From assembly GCA_002633005.1 (NCBI GenBank), contig NMRA01000310.1, forward strand, positions 254,624 through 318,623: a stretch of 64,000 nucleotides of DNA, in the 5' to 3' direction. The notes under the pieces are model-generated. The model made no database searches, was not told the DNA's origin, and saw nothing but the letters and a program-made list of their open reading frames with translations. The stretch's first letter is position 1; each line of letters opens with the position of its first letter. Of this stretch, positions 23,673 to 36,576 are shown one piece after another. The position numbers and the translations under genes are program-made. Origin of the DNA: Phoronis australis (Eukaryota; Phoronida; Phoronidae).

Positions 23673-26600
23673 ATGCCTCCTAAGAAGAAGAAGAGCGGGA
23701 AGAAGAAGAAGGGGAAGAAGAGTGCCCGCAAGTCTGCGCGTCCAACGACCTCTGTGGGTGACGCCCTGAGTGACCTCGGCAAGGAGTTCTACCTTGTACA
23801 GATCAGAGACCTGGAAAACAGGCTCGCCAGGTGAGAAGCATTGAGCACTTAAGGAGATTCCTGTATACTGATGTGTGGGTAATGGTTTCTTATAACGTGC
23901 CCACATTTTGAGAACCAGTTTTCTCCACTGAATAACAGGCATCAAACTGGTTCTCAAAATATGATGTATGGATAAGTGATTACAGGAGCAGACGTGTCAC
24001 TGCAATCATGCAGTGAATAAACAATCTTGAACATGGCTTGTCAATAAAAATGTGTTTACTTCTCAAGTGTTTGGGGATGTAGCTACTTTCTATGAATGAA
24101 AAGTTGTGACCCCCTAGAAAATATTTGATGAAAGGGTTCTTATAGAATGTCTTCTTTTTGGCTTGAAGAAACATCTATGTGGAAATTGTTTGAAATTGAA
24201 TACACTACATTTCTGTCCTTCAAATTGTCATTCATGACAAGAGATGAGATTGTTTTAAAAGTCTTTGTACATTTGTTCTACATTTGCTCTGATGAATTGT
24301 CATGACAGGCTGGGCCAGCTACTTCAATGGTGAATTATGCCTACAACTAGCCATCATGACGGTCAACTCTGGGCTCAGTCACTGTGGCAGGGAACTGGGT
24401 CATTTGTTTGGGAACGTAATTGTTATAACACACTTTCCAGATACGTTAGTGCGACTTGAGGTAACGGTCATATCTTAAAAAATGTTCATATTTTTATTTG
24501 CAGATACCAGAAGAAATGTGATCAGCTAGAAGTAATGAACGGTCAGTTCACTGACCAGTACAACCAGATGTCCACTGACAAGAAAGAAATAGTGGCCTTC
24601 CTGAAGAAATCTTTGGAACAGAGAGGTGATAATAAAACTGTGACCTACAGCTGTGCTAATAATAATAATAATGGGAGTCATGTTGCTTAAGAAATTGCAA
24701 TTTGTGCACGTAATGTCTTGTGAGCTGGTAGCTCTTATAGCAGTGCCTGAAAATGCTGAGGTGCTGTTTGCAAGAATCTGTCATTAAACTGGTCAGATCG
24801 ATGCTCTTCTTGGGTTTGATTTTAGTAAGTACTGTAATTGTTTCCAATTGAGGTTTGCAGTTCCATATTCAGATATTGTAAAAATGCCATAATACAACAC
24901 CCAGTATTTTAGAAGAGCTGAAAACTCGTCAATTCAAAGCTAAATGAAATTTGAAATTAATTTGACTATTGGCTTATGCTTGCATTGAGAAATGGTCGAA
25001 TTTCACTCTAAAAATAACTATTTTTTGCGAATTCACTGTTTTTTCCTGGTCAAAAAACTACTTGTGACATATTTTTCAATTTTACTTAGAGGTGTCACTA
25101 GTTAATGGGTAACATGTTCACTTGTACTAAAGTCATATTGTCTGCCTGCAGCTGATGAGATAGCTGACCTGAATGACCGACTAGTTGGTCTACAGCAAGC
25201 CAAGGAAAATGAGAAGGACACCTATGAGCAACAGTTACAAGCACTTCGAACAGAGTTTAACGAGACCAAGGATCAGCTGACTCAGGAAAACGTCATCTTA
25301 GGTATACTCTTAAGTTACTTTAATGAATATCATCTGAAAATCTCTTCTGCAATTCTGACATTTTAGTTTCAACTCCCTATTTTTCATTTATCCATTCCAG
25401 AGTTATCAAAACTGTTAATGCAGTCAAATTGCATTCCTATGAACCCTCTTGAAACATTTCTAGAATGATCATTATAAGTGAAATTTACTTTAGTGATCAT
25501 ATTAAATTGTTGTACAAAAACATGTTCGCTGTGTGGCTGCCATCGAGCTTAGTTTTAATAATATAATGTATAAGTAATACATTTGTTACTGGCAGACTTG
25601 AGGTTGTTCAATCGATGAACCGGGACATCTGCAAGCTTGATTCATTTCATTTTCACTGCATTTTGAATTATTAGTGAGGTTATATAGTTATTGAATTATG
25701 CAAAATTGATTAAATACACACTTGTCGTTATTAACAATCTTTATTCCGTTCCGTTCTTATGCTCGGAACAAAGTTCTGCACTCAACAGAACATTGGTGAA
25801 GCAACTGAGGAATTGAATTATTTGAATACTTTGACTGTGGTTTTTATAAACATATACACCACCCATTCATATCTTTCAATTACCCCTTACACCATCAATG
25901 GCATCAATAATTGACCAATCACATTGTGTGGCATTTGAGACTCCACCCAAAATGTGCCACCCTGACACGTCATTGGTCAGATCTCGCATAAAAAGCCTGG
26001 TAGTCTTGGGCACAGACAATGCATTCAGGTGCAGTCCCTCCTGTGGCAGTAACACTTATTGTGTCTCACAGGGAGTAAGCTGTCCTCACTGGAGGAGTTC
26101 AAGTTTCAAAAGGAGTCTCTCATGAACAAACTGGCATCGATGGAAGTGGAACTAGAGCGACAAAAGCAGGATCACAAGGACACGTTATACAACCTGGAGA
26201 GAAAGGCAGTTGTCGACAAGGACAGGTAAGGACATGTGTATTGAAACGTGGCTGCGTCAGATTGAAAATGTCCTATTTATGCAATAAAGGCATAGACCCA
26301 GATGTTCCGGTACATTCCTGAAGTGTAAGTGTAGAACTTCCAGGGATCAAATGTGCATCCTACCAACTCCCTGATTTTATCACCACTTCAGTACAGTAAT
26401 GTCGGACAGAGTGCTGTCATCAGACTAGACTGACGAGAATCGTGTCCGTCACTCACCTACATAGACTCATCAATGTTATTGTCTGTTCATGAGGTCATGT
26501 AGCTCAAATCTACTTAATTGTCTATTTATAGAATGGGGGTTTATCACCCTAGTCTGAGGAGGTTTGTGTATCGTGTATGGAATCCTGAACTCATAGTTTA

Positions 26601-29600
26601 AGGATTTTTAACCCTACTTTAAGATTGATTAAATGTGGGTAGTAATGAAACGCAAATTCTTTCAGAGCCGCAGTCAAAGAAATTTTATTATGCAAAATTT
26701 TATCAAGTGTCACTTTCCCAGGATAAATTTACTTTAATTCAATTACAATTTACTGAACAGATGTACTCAATGTGGCTTTATCTGGTCATTGCAGGTTAAA
26801 GAAAGAAATGGTGATGAGGGTGAACCAGGTGGCTGCAGAGTTTCGCAAGGTGTCCAACAAACAGATGGCGGAAACAACCAAGCGTACAATTCGCGAGAAT
26901 GTCTCAATCAATGCTCAGCTGACCAAAATGTCCGACAAAACGATGGAGCTGATACAAGAAAATGACGAACTAAAGGTCAAGGACAAGAAACAGCGACAGG
27001 AAATAGAGCTACTGGAGGCCAATGAGAAGGAGCTGGCAAGGAAGAACCACAGCAACCAAAAGGTGGCGCTAGTTATACAAACTCCTCTCCATCTTCCCAT
27101 GTTCCTCTTGCCATTTTTCTTCCCAAATCATCACTCCTTCCTTCCACATTCCATCCCTCCCATGCTTCCTTATTTCCACGCTTCCCACGCTACCATGCTT
27201 CTCTCCCTCCTTTCTACCATGACACTTCCCTTGTCTTCCACTTAACATTCCTCTATCCATCCCATTCCCTCTCTCCCTTCCTCTCCTTCCTTCNATCCCT
27301 CTCTCTCCTTCCCTTCCAACCTACCCTCTCCTCTTCATTCTCCATCTCTCTCCTTCCCTGTCCCCGCTCCTCTCCTTCCCTCCCTCTCTCTGTTTAGATG
27401 AGTAACAATTCGTCTGTTACAACATAGTTAAAAGAAATCGTGATAAGAGATACACAATGTTACTGCATCATTTACCTCTTGGTATATTACTAATCATTTG
27501 CTGATTAGAACCAAATTTGGCAAAAACTACGCAAAATTGTCAATACGATGTAAGCTTTTATGTTTTGTAATGGTTCAACCGCTGAATTTATGAAATCAAT
27601 TTCTATTGCAGATTATCAAAATGTTGACAGAGAAATGTAAGACTCAGGAAGCCATGTTGGCCGAGTATGAGATGAGGGAACAAGAGTATCAGGAACTGGA
27701 CGCTGAGAGTGACTTGTTAAAGCAGCAGGTGGAGTCAACCAGGTGAGATGGGAATATAACTATAGCAATAACTATGATACTGATACTGATATTGATATTG
27801 ATACTGATACCACTTTTAATATCATTGCTCTGTAGTTAGTTACGTTTTAGTTTTCTTTTTAAGAAAATGAGCCTTTCCAAATCCAAGACATTTGGAAAGC
27901 TAACCCTGTTGTTAGCTGCCTCTCAGAATTGTTTCAGATAAAACTTTTCCTTCAATATACTCGAGACTTTATTGCATTTGGATTTAATAAAAATACCGTG
28001 ATTTTTGAATTAGTGAATTTTATTTAATCAATCTGAAATTATAATTAATGTTAGAAAAATTTATATTTTAAAGGGATGAACTTCAAGGCTTAGGAAAGGA
28101 AAACGAGCTGCTACAAGATGATTTAGACAAAGCCAAAGATGGGATGAAAGAAACTAAGAAGAAAAATGCAAAGTTGGAGAAGGTGATCACAGAAGCAGCT
28201 TTGGCTTTGAAATTATGCCTCACAGTAAGTTGATTTTGGTAACTACTTGAACCAGCCTTATTCTCAGTTGTAATATGCCAGTCAGATGAATCGGTGACCA
28301 AAATGTCATGGAAAATCCAGTAGCAAATCTGTTGGAAAAATGGACTAAACAACGTTAAGTTTAACCAGTTATAATTTAGTGTTTCAATTATGCATTGCCT
28401 TAAGGATAGCTGTGTGTGCCAGTCATTAAAACAAATGTTTTGTTGTTAAACATGACATTCCATTTGGTAATACTCTGAATAGACTGTAAAGATTTGTTGC
28501 CATTGAAACCCTCGCGATTTGTCTGAATGTAGTACGTTACATGTCAAATTTTACCCGCTGCTTATTAATCTACAGTTACTGACAAAAATGGTGGATTCCG
28601 TTTTGCTGTTTTTGGAATTTTCATTTTCATGCCATAGGAACTAATCATTTTTTTATTTTTTATTTCATTTTAAGAAATCAATGTAACTGTTGAGGAAATG
28701 CCACAAGATGAGTTCCCGAAATATTGTGGACCTCAACGGAAATATTTCCTTGTGTTCTGCGTTGATCTGTGCTCGGATATAAATTTATAGTCTGTTACGT
28801 ATTTTCTCATTTAAATTTTGTTCGTGTTATGTTTTGAATTTCTTGTTATTCGTTTGGTCATGTGTGAATAAGTTAAAGCAGCTATAAACAGGTGCTCCAT
28901 ATTGAAGAATTAACTTTTGGTTTAGACCACGTATCAGTATGAAATTGTTCTCGACTTAATTCCTTACTAAGATGAAAATGGGATTCTTGGTTTTGCACGG
29001 AACTGACAGCTCGTGATTGCCCGAGACCGTGCTCGAAAATTATGCCTCGTGACAAGTCAACTTTTAGAGCCTGGTCTCGAACATTGTTGGATTGTCAAAT
29101 CTTTCCAAGCTCTGAAATAACACATATTTTGACAAACAAACAATTTGAGACCAATTTCTAAATGGTCTAAATCAAAAGTTGGTTTTGTGATGGAATGGCA
29201 GGTTTACAGCCGCCTAAGCAGAAATAATTGAGAATCGAATCACGCTTCATGAATTTACCACTCATTCAGGATACCCCTGAAGCGTGGGACGGCAGCACTA
29301 AATAACAAAATTGAATTAAGCTTCATGAATTTACCTCTTATTCAGGACACCCCTGAAGCGTGGGACGGCAGCACCAAATACGATGAAGAAGAGAAAAGAG
29401 ACAGTCTAATGGAACATCTTTTACTGTTGCTGAACAGTGCAGCATCTATAGGAGTAGGCCCTGCCCCAGGAGACATGGGCAAGCAGTTCGTAGTGAAGCG
29501 GTCCAAGAGTGCTCTCAGCGAGATGCCCGGTAGTCGGGCAGGCAGTAGAAAAGGGTAGGTAGCTTTGACCTGTCACCTTTGACCTTTCAACTTTTGTTCA

Positions 29601-31973
29601 ACTATTGTTACTACCGGACTGTATTCACCTTGATTCCTGGATAATTGGAGATGTCTCCTCTCCTCTGATTTTGACTACTAGTAGCTGGAACTCTGGTCAT
29701 GTGAGCTCTTATTTGTCTGATGACATTGTCAATACATGACACAATAATTTATGAAGATTTTGTGAGACACACTCGCAACCCAAAAACGGCTATGACCAGA
29801 TGTTTGAGTAGGGACAAATCTTTAGTAGAAAACCCAGCACAATTGTTGTTAACATTCTGTATTTACATAATATACACAAATCCAATTTCTCATGAACTTC
29901 AATTTATCATCCTCGAGGAGTATAACAAACCACACCAAACATCAGGTCACAAGTAACAAAATTAACTGAACCGAAACTCACTTGTAAAGCTTCACATAGC
30001 TCTAGTTTCCCTGAAAATGAGCTCAAGCAACCCCTGGTGGCCATTCAGCAAAGCCCTAGCATTTAGATCAACAGCAGCAAGGCTCTCAATCCTTGCTAGC
30101 CAATCTGAATCATTGTGATGAATGTAGGATTGGCATAATCTATTACTAACCAAAATTCTGTTACCACAGAATGAATACAGAGGGCACTGTTGTCACTTTC
30201 ATTTGCTAAGAGCTCAGTTGAGTGCCATTTTCATTGAACAAAAAAGGTGGTTAGCTTGAAGTGTTTGTAGCTGATTACTCTGTATGACTTAGATGTCTAT
30301 TTAGTGTCATCCTTCGTGCTATTTACTGGTCGCTATTGACATCTAGTGCATGTACTTGTATGCGGGGATGAAACGTACCTATTTTAATTACAGCACCCTT
30401 TCACCACTCCAGAAGCTACCCGGAAGCTCAATACCCCACTACCAATTAGGAGATTTAGGTCTAATTCCTCGACCAACACATCGCATTGACACCAAGGCCG
30501 AGAAAATGAAGGAACTGTCACGGACATCCCAGCTGGGTAGTCTACGTAAGGTGCTCACAAAGTCAGTGGCCGTGCAGACAATGAGTGCTCCGAAGGTGAG
30601 GACTATTTTATTTGAGCCTTAATAATTTCATCTGTCTGGTATGGTCATTCTGTTCTTGTTTCGCATAAAAATAAAAATTGTCAAACTATCATATTTTTTT
30701 CATTTTCAAAGGCTGATTACGTTACTGCAAACAATGAAAAATTTACCACAAGTTGTTTTATGACATCTCCATACCACAAACCTTGCTAGTCATTGATTAA
30801 AATTTTCTTAATTTTTGTTTTTGGGGAGAAATTTGACGAAATAAAATTCCACTTGTCGGCCATGTCTTGTGCTAAACAAGTGATGGATTTTTGTACGAGA
30901 TATACTGTGTGGATAAGGTTCTTTTCTGCAGGCAAAAATTGTATGTTTTGGGATTCTCTTGTCAGTATCCACTCCCAAACTGTTGCATTGCTTTGGTACA
31001 TTATTTGACCATCACACACTTTAGCTCACCTGTTTATCTCATTAAAATGACAAGAGCCATGAAGCTGTTTGGCTTTCAACTGAACAAAAGTAGTTTACAT
31101 GGGGTAATTTTTGTAGCTTTTGAAATATCACCAATTTTGGACAAAATAATAATTGCTCTTTTTCAATTTTTTGGGGTCTTCCAAGTTAGTTTTGAATGAC
31201 CATAATTTTCTAAAATATCATCTCACAGTCCGATGGTAGCACACGGTTACATACTTGTTCTAGGTTCAGAGCTTGGAATGACCAATGACAGAAAAAGGAA
31301 AATTTTCATATTGATGTATCGCTCTACAAATAAATAGGCTTGTGTGATAGAAATATTTTTTTGGCTTATAAAATTTAACTGAAATAAGCTTTTTTGCATG
31401 AGTAAAGCAAAAATAATGATAAAATGAGATTTAAAGAAAAAAGGGGATTAAATACCGGTACATGTGAGAGGAAATTTAAATCAAGAAAGAGGAAATCTCG
31501 TAAAAGGAAAATTACAAGCCCTGTGGGTTAACTGTTAATATGCTATATATCATGAATGACAAATTAGAAAATAATGTTTATCTTATCTGCCATATTATGT
31601 CCCAATTTGTCGAGATTCCAGGACCGTACTATTAATTAACCGATCAGTCAAAATGCATCTTTTTTGCTTCGTGGAAAATGCTTTATAAAAATATTAGAAA
31701 ACAATTTCTCCCACCAAACTCTTGAAATCAGTGTGCTGAGCTTTAGATTTTTTAATGGCAATGGATTTATAATTCAGTAAATTCAGTGATGTAAATGAAG
31801 CACTATCCCGAAGGTTCGACTCTTGTCCATTTCAGGCCATGTTCTTTGCTGACCAACTGCTCAGCCGGACAACTCCTACAACACAGACTGCCATACTGAC
31901 TGGAGTAACACCTAACTTGTCTCGCAAGTCTACCGGCAAGGCACTGTCAACAAGGATGCCCGTGTTAACGTAG
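23673..31973 (+). CDS. CFAP157: Cilia- and flagella-associated protein 157, complete
   Basis: CFAP157 (C9orf117) is a coiled-coil protein of motile-cilium basal bodies and axonemes, needed for sperm flagella in mouse. Ten exons give 560 aa (human about 520): 23673-23830, 24504-24625, 25152-25301, 26072-26225, 26795-27062, 27612-27742, 28074-28224, 29346-29554, 30394-30595, 31836-31973. Junction phases all agree. Matches to the human protein include the lysine-rich start, KEFYLVQIRDLENRLARYQ (37-55), KKEIVAFLK, ADEIADLNDRL, EFNETKDQLTQENVILG, LEEFKFQKES, DKDRLKKE, ETTKRTIREN, QKIIKMLTEKC and the C-terminal YQLGDLGLIPRP (464-475). The middle is long coiled coil. Two oddities: exon 8 has a duplicated acceptor region (see findings), and the exon 5 donor GTGGCG is weak and leads into a polypyrimidine-rich intron. 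The gene ends tail to tail with the acyltransferase gene. Confidence 0.94.
23904..23960. mobile_element. Palindromic MITE, GAACCAGTTTTC family, copy 2
   Basis: ATTTTGAGAACCAGTTTTC is matched in reverse by CTGGTTCTCAAAAT around a short loop containing CTGAATAACAGGCATCAAA. It lies in CFAP157 intron 1 and resembles copy 3 at 40282-40340 most closely. Confidence 0.7.
27068..27400. repeat. Polypyrimidine (CCTTCC) tract in CFAP157 intron 5
   Basis: About 330 bases are almost entirely C and T on the plus strand, with a single N at 27294. The tract starts right after the weak donor at 27063. It gives a misleading open frame that runs on from exon 5 and should not be read as coding. Confidence 0.85.
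27775..27810. repeat. GATACT/GATATT microsatellite
   Basis: Six-base units GATACT and GATATT are repeated about six times just after CFAP157 exon 6. Confidence 0.85.
29232..29383 (+). repeat. 76-bp tandem duplication across the CFAP157 exon 8 acceptor
   Basis: Two adjacent copies (29232-29307 and 29308-29383) each contain the branch/acceptor region CTTCATGAATTTACC..ATTCAG and the start of the exon, encoding DTPEAWDGSTK. The second copy leads into the real exon at 29346. In the first, the Tyr codon TAC is TAA, so use of the acceptor at 29270 would end translation after 11 codons. Confidence 0.9.
31267..31523. mobile_element. Small transposon with CAGGGCTTG-type ends, copy A
   Basis: The sequence from CAGAGCTTGGAATGACC to ACAAGCCCTG has imperfect terminal inverted repeats (257 bp) and aligns by eye with 48096-48316. 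The flanks TAGGTT and TGGGTT agree at five of six bases, a possible target-site duplication. It lies in CFAP157 intron 9. The ends resemble those of the 22723-23271 element. Confidence 0.65.
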
Positions 31974-32434
31974 TGAACACAGTCACAGATAGGGGGCTCT
32001 ACAGTGTGCCAGTTTCATGGATTCCCATAGGGGGCACAACTCAAAAATTTGGACATCTATGAATGAAAAGGTTTTGTCACCATAAATATATTCCATTTGG
32101 TTACGGGTTGCAACATGAACATCCTTTCTTGGCTTTTAAAATGTTGAAAAATGTAGACGATTTCCACCATTAGGGCAATTTTCTTTTTCTCCACCTATGT
32201 TGGTCAAACACTAATAGACAGAAGCTTTTTTAATCTCAAATATGGGTACAAGTATTTATGGGGCGTGCTCCCTTGGGCATGGACAATGGATCCAAGTGTG
32301 CAGTTCTTGGAACTAATGTACATACATGCGTACTATATCAGATGCTCACAGATGACTGCAGTGTACAGTGCATGTAAATTTCTATGTGGTGAAAATGTGT
32401 CTTAAATTTTTAAAACTGTGCATAACCTTGATCA

Positions 32435-32440
32435 AATAAA
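32435..32440 (+). terminator. Polyadenylation signal of CFAP157
   Basis: AATAAA occurs 462 bp after the CFAP157 stop codon. Confidence 0.65.
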
Positions 32441-32466
32441 AGGTCAAAAGGAGTAAAGATGTCTTA

Positions 32467-32477
32467 TTTATTTTATT
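32467..32477 (-). terminator. Candidate polyadenylation signals of the acyltransferase gene
   Basis: Two overlapping AATAAA hexamers read on the minus strand. I found no closer canonical hexamer after the acyltransferase stop at 36577, so the 3' UTR may be about 4.1 kb. Non-canonical nearer signals cannot be excluded. Confidence 0.4.
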
Positions 32478-35400
32478 TACTAAACGGAAACCAACAACAA
32501 AATCCAAGATCTTTCAATGTTGATAACTACAATACAAAAGCACAAATTAGTTTTCAACACTCCTACACTCAAACAGGTACAGGGTCTTAAACACTTACAT
32601 CATTCTTGTGAACTAGAAAAGACACCCTATACACGGGGGCTGGAGATTGTCTAAAACCAGTCTAATCGCACAGGAATTACTTGGCTAGGATTGTGAACCA
32701 GTGCCCGGTTGAATGAAACTGTCAAATAGGGACTAGACAATATTGTGAATTCAACGTAGACTTGATTCTCAGTTTGTATCAAAGCCAAAAATTAGTAATG
32801 AGACTCGAACAGCATAACAAGGGCAATCGGTGTTTTCACAAGCCCACAAACACGCAGTAGATATTGGGAACTTAGTTGAATCCCTGTTTGTGACTGTTTA
32901 ATGCAACCAGGCACTGGTCCTCACGGAGATGTGTACAACATGCAGTAATGGACTAGCAGCAGTTCAAGGTTGTCTTCAAGAAGGAAAATGCCAGGATGCT
33001 TTCCTACAGGAGGGATTGATAGGTACATGTTGCAAACTCAGACAAGCATTTCGTCATGTCAGTTAATGGGGGAGGGGGGAGTTTCGCTTAGGAGAATATT
33101 TTGCCTTTGTATTCAGCGGTCCCCAAATTGTATTGTCTCAGATAAGACATTAAACCATTTGGTAATTGTCTCAGGTACCTAATCACTTTACCACCTTGGT
33201 CTGGATTTTGAATGACTTGTGCAGTGCCAACCTGTGCCCATCACCAGGTGAAAGTAAAATTTCAGTCCAGCGACAATGGATTAAAAATCACTGAGCACAA
33301 CGCTGAAAATGAAGAGCACTAAATAAATTCAGCTCCACAGAATTGAGGTCATTATTCTGTGACATCATAAGTTGGGAACAATAGTATCCCCCACTTCCTG
33401 CAAATTACTGCCGAATACTGAAGGTTTATACACATTCCGTTATGCTAGGATGGAATACACACAACCTGATGACTAGTTTCAACTGAGTTCAAGACAAAAA
33501 TACCCCTTACAATAATACCACTACTAGGGCTGAGATTTAGTAAGCACTGTGCTTACATACCAACACCAAGAATTGGTCAAAACTGTAAAATGAACATAGT
33601 TTTTTGTTTAAAAAACGAAGCAAATTAACATTAACAAGCTCTAAAACATGCAAAAAAGTTCAGACGTCTTCAGCTTCAAGATGCATAATAAAGAATGTCA
33701 ACAATTCAGCAAGATTACAACAACGATCACTCAAAAATAAGAAGGTTCCAATAAAAAAAATGTTCACTTGATTTTCTAGATTAAATATCAAAATAACTGC
33801 AAAGCACAAAATAAAAGCTCCCGAATATTATAACAAAGGAATTGGTTTCGCACATACACCACAAACAAAATATTACTCCAATGTGCAACAAAGATATTTC
33901 CAATTAGAAACAGAGCCCCACTGCCCTGGCACATTGTCAGTACCAGATAAGCACAAGAACCTCTAGCGCCATCTGTTTTCTATATTGCCAATCACCGAGG
34001 CTGACTAGGTTCCTTTTAACATGGAGGAGATTAATTATACGATTAACAATCCCTTCCACAGTAATTTTCGAAGTGAATTGGATAATTAGTAGCCTGTCTA
34101 TCAGCACGTGCAATTGCCATGTAACACTTAATAACAAAACACTGATTTAACTTGATCCTGCATTTAAAAGCCAGCTCTAGTCTAGAATCTGACTGAATGG
34201 GAGGTATAATTGTAATGCAAGCTACAATTCCAAATTGATTAAAATCATTCAAAATAAAGTCGACAGATTTCGACACAGAGTTTTGCAATACTCTGCCAAA
34301 CCACACAGTTCACTAACATCATGCTGTGCAAAAGTTAACGCCAATTTACGAGGGTGACAAGTGCCCAAAGTCTCACATAGATTCTCCTACTCTGCCAAAC
34401 CACACAGTTCACTAACATCATGCTGTGCAAAAGTTAACGCCAATTTACGAGGGTGACAAGTGCCCAAAGTCTCACATAGATTCTCCTTTGTTGGAGCACC
34501 TCAAACAAAATTGTAACTGACAACAAGGCTTTCATTTCTAGCTCCAAATTCCCACAGACATAACCAACGCTTTCAAACTATTTTGCTATCAGATCTCTTT
34601 AATAATATATCACAAAACAATAATTTTCCTTGTAAAAATCATAATTACTGCTTCTAATACTATATGGCACTTTAAAGGGTTGGCGGCTGAAGTTGCACTT
34701 CATTCACTCGCCAGGTATAAACCAGTTCAACTAGGTCAACTGACAAAGACATCTGATTGGTCTGTGAGCCAGAGGTCATTGTTAGAAACCAATCATCTGT
34801 CCTGGGAAGTTGACCCAGCCTAAGACAAAACAAGCCCAGTGCAGCCACTGAGTTGACAACAAAAAATCACAGCACTTACAAGAACAATCTGACAAGTATT
34901 TGTCCATTACTTCATTGTACACTAAGTGGGATAACACTTGGTGAGATTTGGGATAATTTCACTATAATTAATGGTGCAACATGAAATTTTCACTGTCCTG
35001 TTAACATCTTTTCAGGACAATCCGGCCGTTACAGACACCATTATCCGTAGAATGAGATAACAGTTTTCATCTCAAATTGGCCTCCTAGAAACACAGGCAT
35101 ATGAAAACTAAAAACACAGGCAAATGAAAACTAAAAACACAAGCATTAAACTAAAAATTAGTAAGGAAATGGTAGAGAATATTCAGTGAATTGCAAAATG
35201 GGTCTAGTAAAAACTTTAAGTTCCTTTAATGAACTTGGAAGGTTTCCCAGTGGACCCAACCCTGCTGGTCCCAAAAACCATTCAAAATAAATCATCACCT
35301 TTTTATCACTTTCTTTAACACAGAACAGTGATGTCAGCTGTTTAAATGCAGTTTGTTAAGTACTTGTCCGGTAGTCCACCAGGTGGAGCTAATGCAATGA

Positions 35401-36576
35401 ACAAAAAGAAACAGTAAAAATAGAAAACGAATTGAGCAATTATCGGTAGAAACACAGTCCTAGATGTGTTTTAAATAAAGTATTGAAAACCTAGGTACAA
35501 GATTGCAAGGTATTCAGATCACAGGAATTTTGTACCAAAAATCTTTCAGCATAAAAATCGCCTCTTGTTTTAATGGTGTACAAAGTGAAATACCATTTCT
35601 CAAGTTAGCAGTGAATAATAAGACAACTGAGAGAGCAGATAGACATACAGATGTTAGTAGTGCATTCCGTACAGTACGCGTCTCACGAAAAAAGTGAAAT
35701 CACGAAAAAAGTGAAATCACGCAAAATCGTGCTTTAAGTGAAACACACAGACCAGAAAAATGGTCGCCACAGAGGTGATTGGTTGGTGAGACTGGAATGT
35801 TGAATTATGGGAAAAAATTTACTCCATAGATGGAGCTCTCTCATCACGAGTATCTTGAAAGTGTCTTTGCATTAACAGAACGCGCTCCATGTGTTTAAGA
35901 AGCAATTTCAACACATATACAATGTCATACCTTTGGTACAAAGAAGTATTAACATGCAGCTTTGAATCGTTCTGGGTAAATTCTGAGAGAGAAAAAAAAT
36001 TGAAGATAAAAAATTCAATGCTAAAAGCTAAAATTATCCTCAACAAAACTAGTTAATGGTGTTACAACAATACTGTTCCGCTGGTCTGCAGCTAAATTTG
36101 CGAAGCAATTAATATATACATCAGCTTTAACTGCCATGAAATAGAGCTACTTTTAAATTCGTAATTTGCCAAATCTTCAATACGCTGGTCTCACAAGATA
36201 ATGTTCCGTTTACAACAAACAAACAGAGCTGGTTTCATTTTTGTCCAGTTTTGAATAATTAATAACCACTTGATGACATTCTCTGAGCAAAATGTCAGAG
36301 TAACAATGCCTTTAGGCTGTCATGTGTTCCACATTTTAGTTTTCGTTTCATGGTGAGACGATCTCAACAAGAATTTTGGCGAATTAAAAGTGTGCTTGCT
36401 CCTAGAGCGATTCCTAATTGTATTATAGCATTTAGTCAATATAAAGACTGTCAGCTTTTAGCTTAACAATATCAACACTATATAGAAACAGAAATTTATC
36501 TAAGCCAACTGCCGCTTCGTCACTATGACTACGGTCATTGTTCTCTCTAAAAGTATATGTCACCGCATGCCTTGAC
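32478..36576. other. Gene-free stretch, possibly a long 3' UTR
   Basis: I find no coding exon here on either strand. It holds a perfect-looking 99-bp tandem duplication (34290-34487) and small AT-rich tandem repeats near 35090-35155 and 35690-35740. It may be transcribed on the minus strand as the 3' UTR of the acyltransferase gene. Confidence 0.5.
34290..34487. repeat. 99-bp tandem duplication, two copies
   Basis: A unit beginning CTCTGCCAAACCACACAGTT is present twice head to tail (34290-34388 and 34389-34487). The two copies look identical, so the duplication is recent or an assembly artefact. Confidence 0.9.

Noticed and set aside
27063-27245. Continuation of the CFAP157 exon 5 frame into Ser/Leu/Pro-rich sequence
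   Set aside because: It is translated CCTTCC repeat; the conserved protein resumes only at 27612 with IIKMLTEKC.
29270-29305. Treating the first copy of CFAP157 exon 8 as a frame-breaking mutation of the gene
   Set aside because: The second copy directly downstream has its own acceptor and an intact frame, so the gene reads through normally from 29346.
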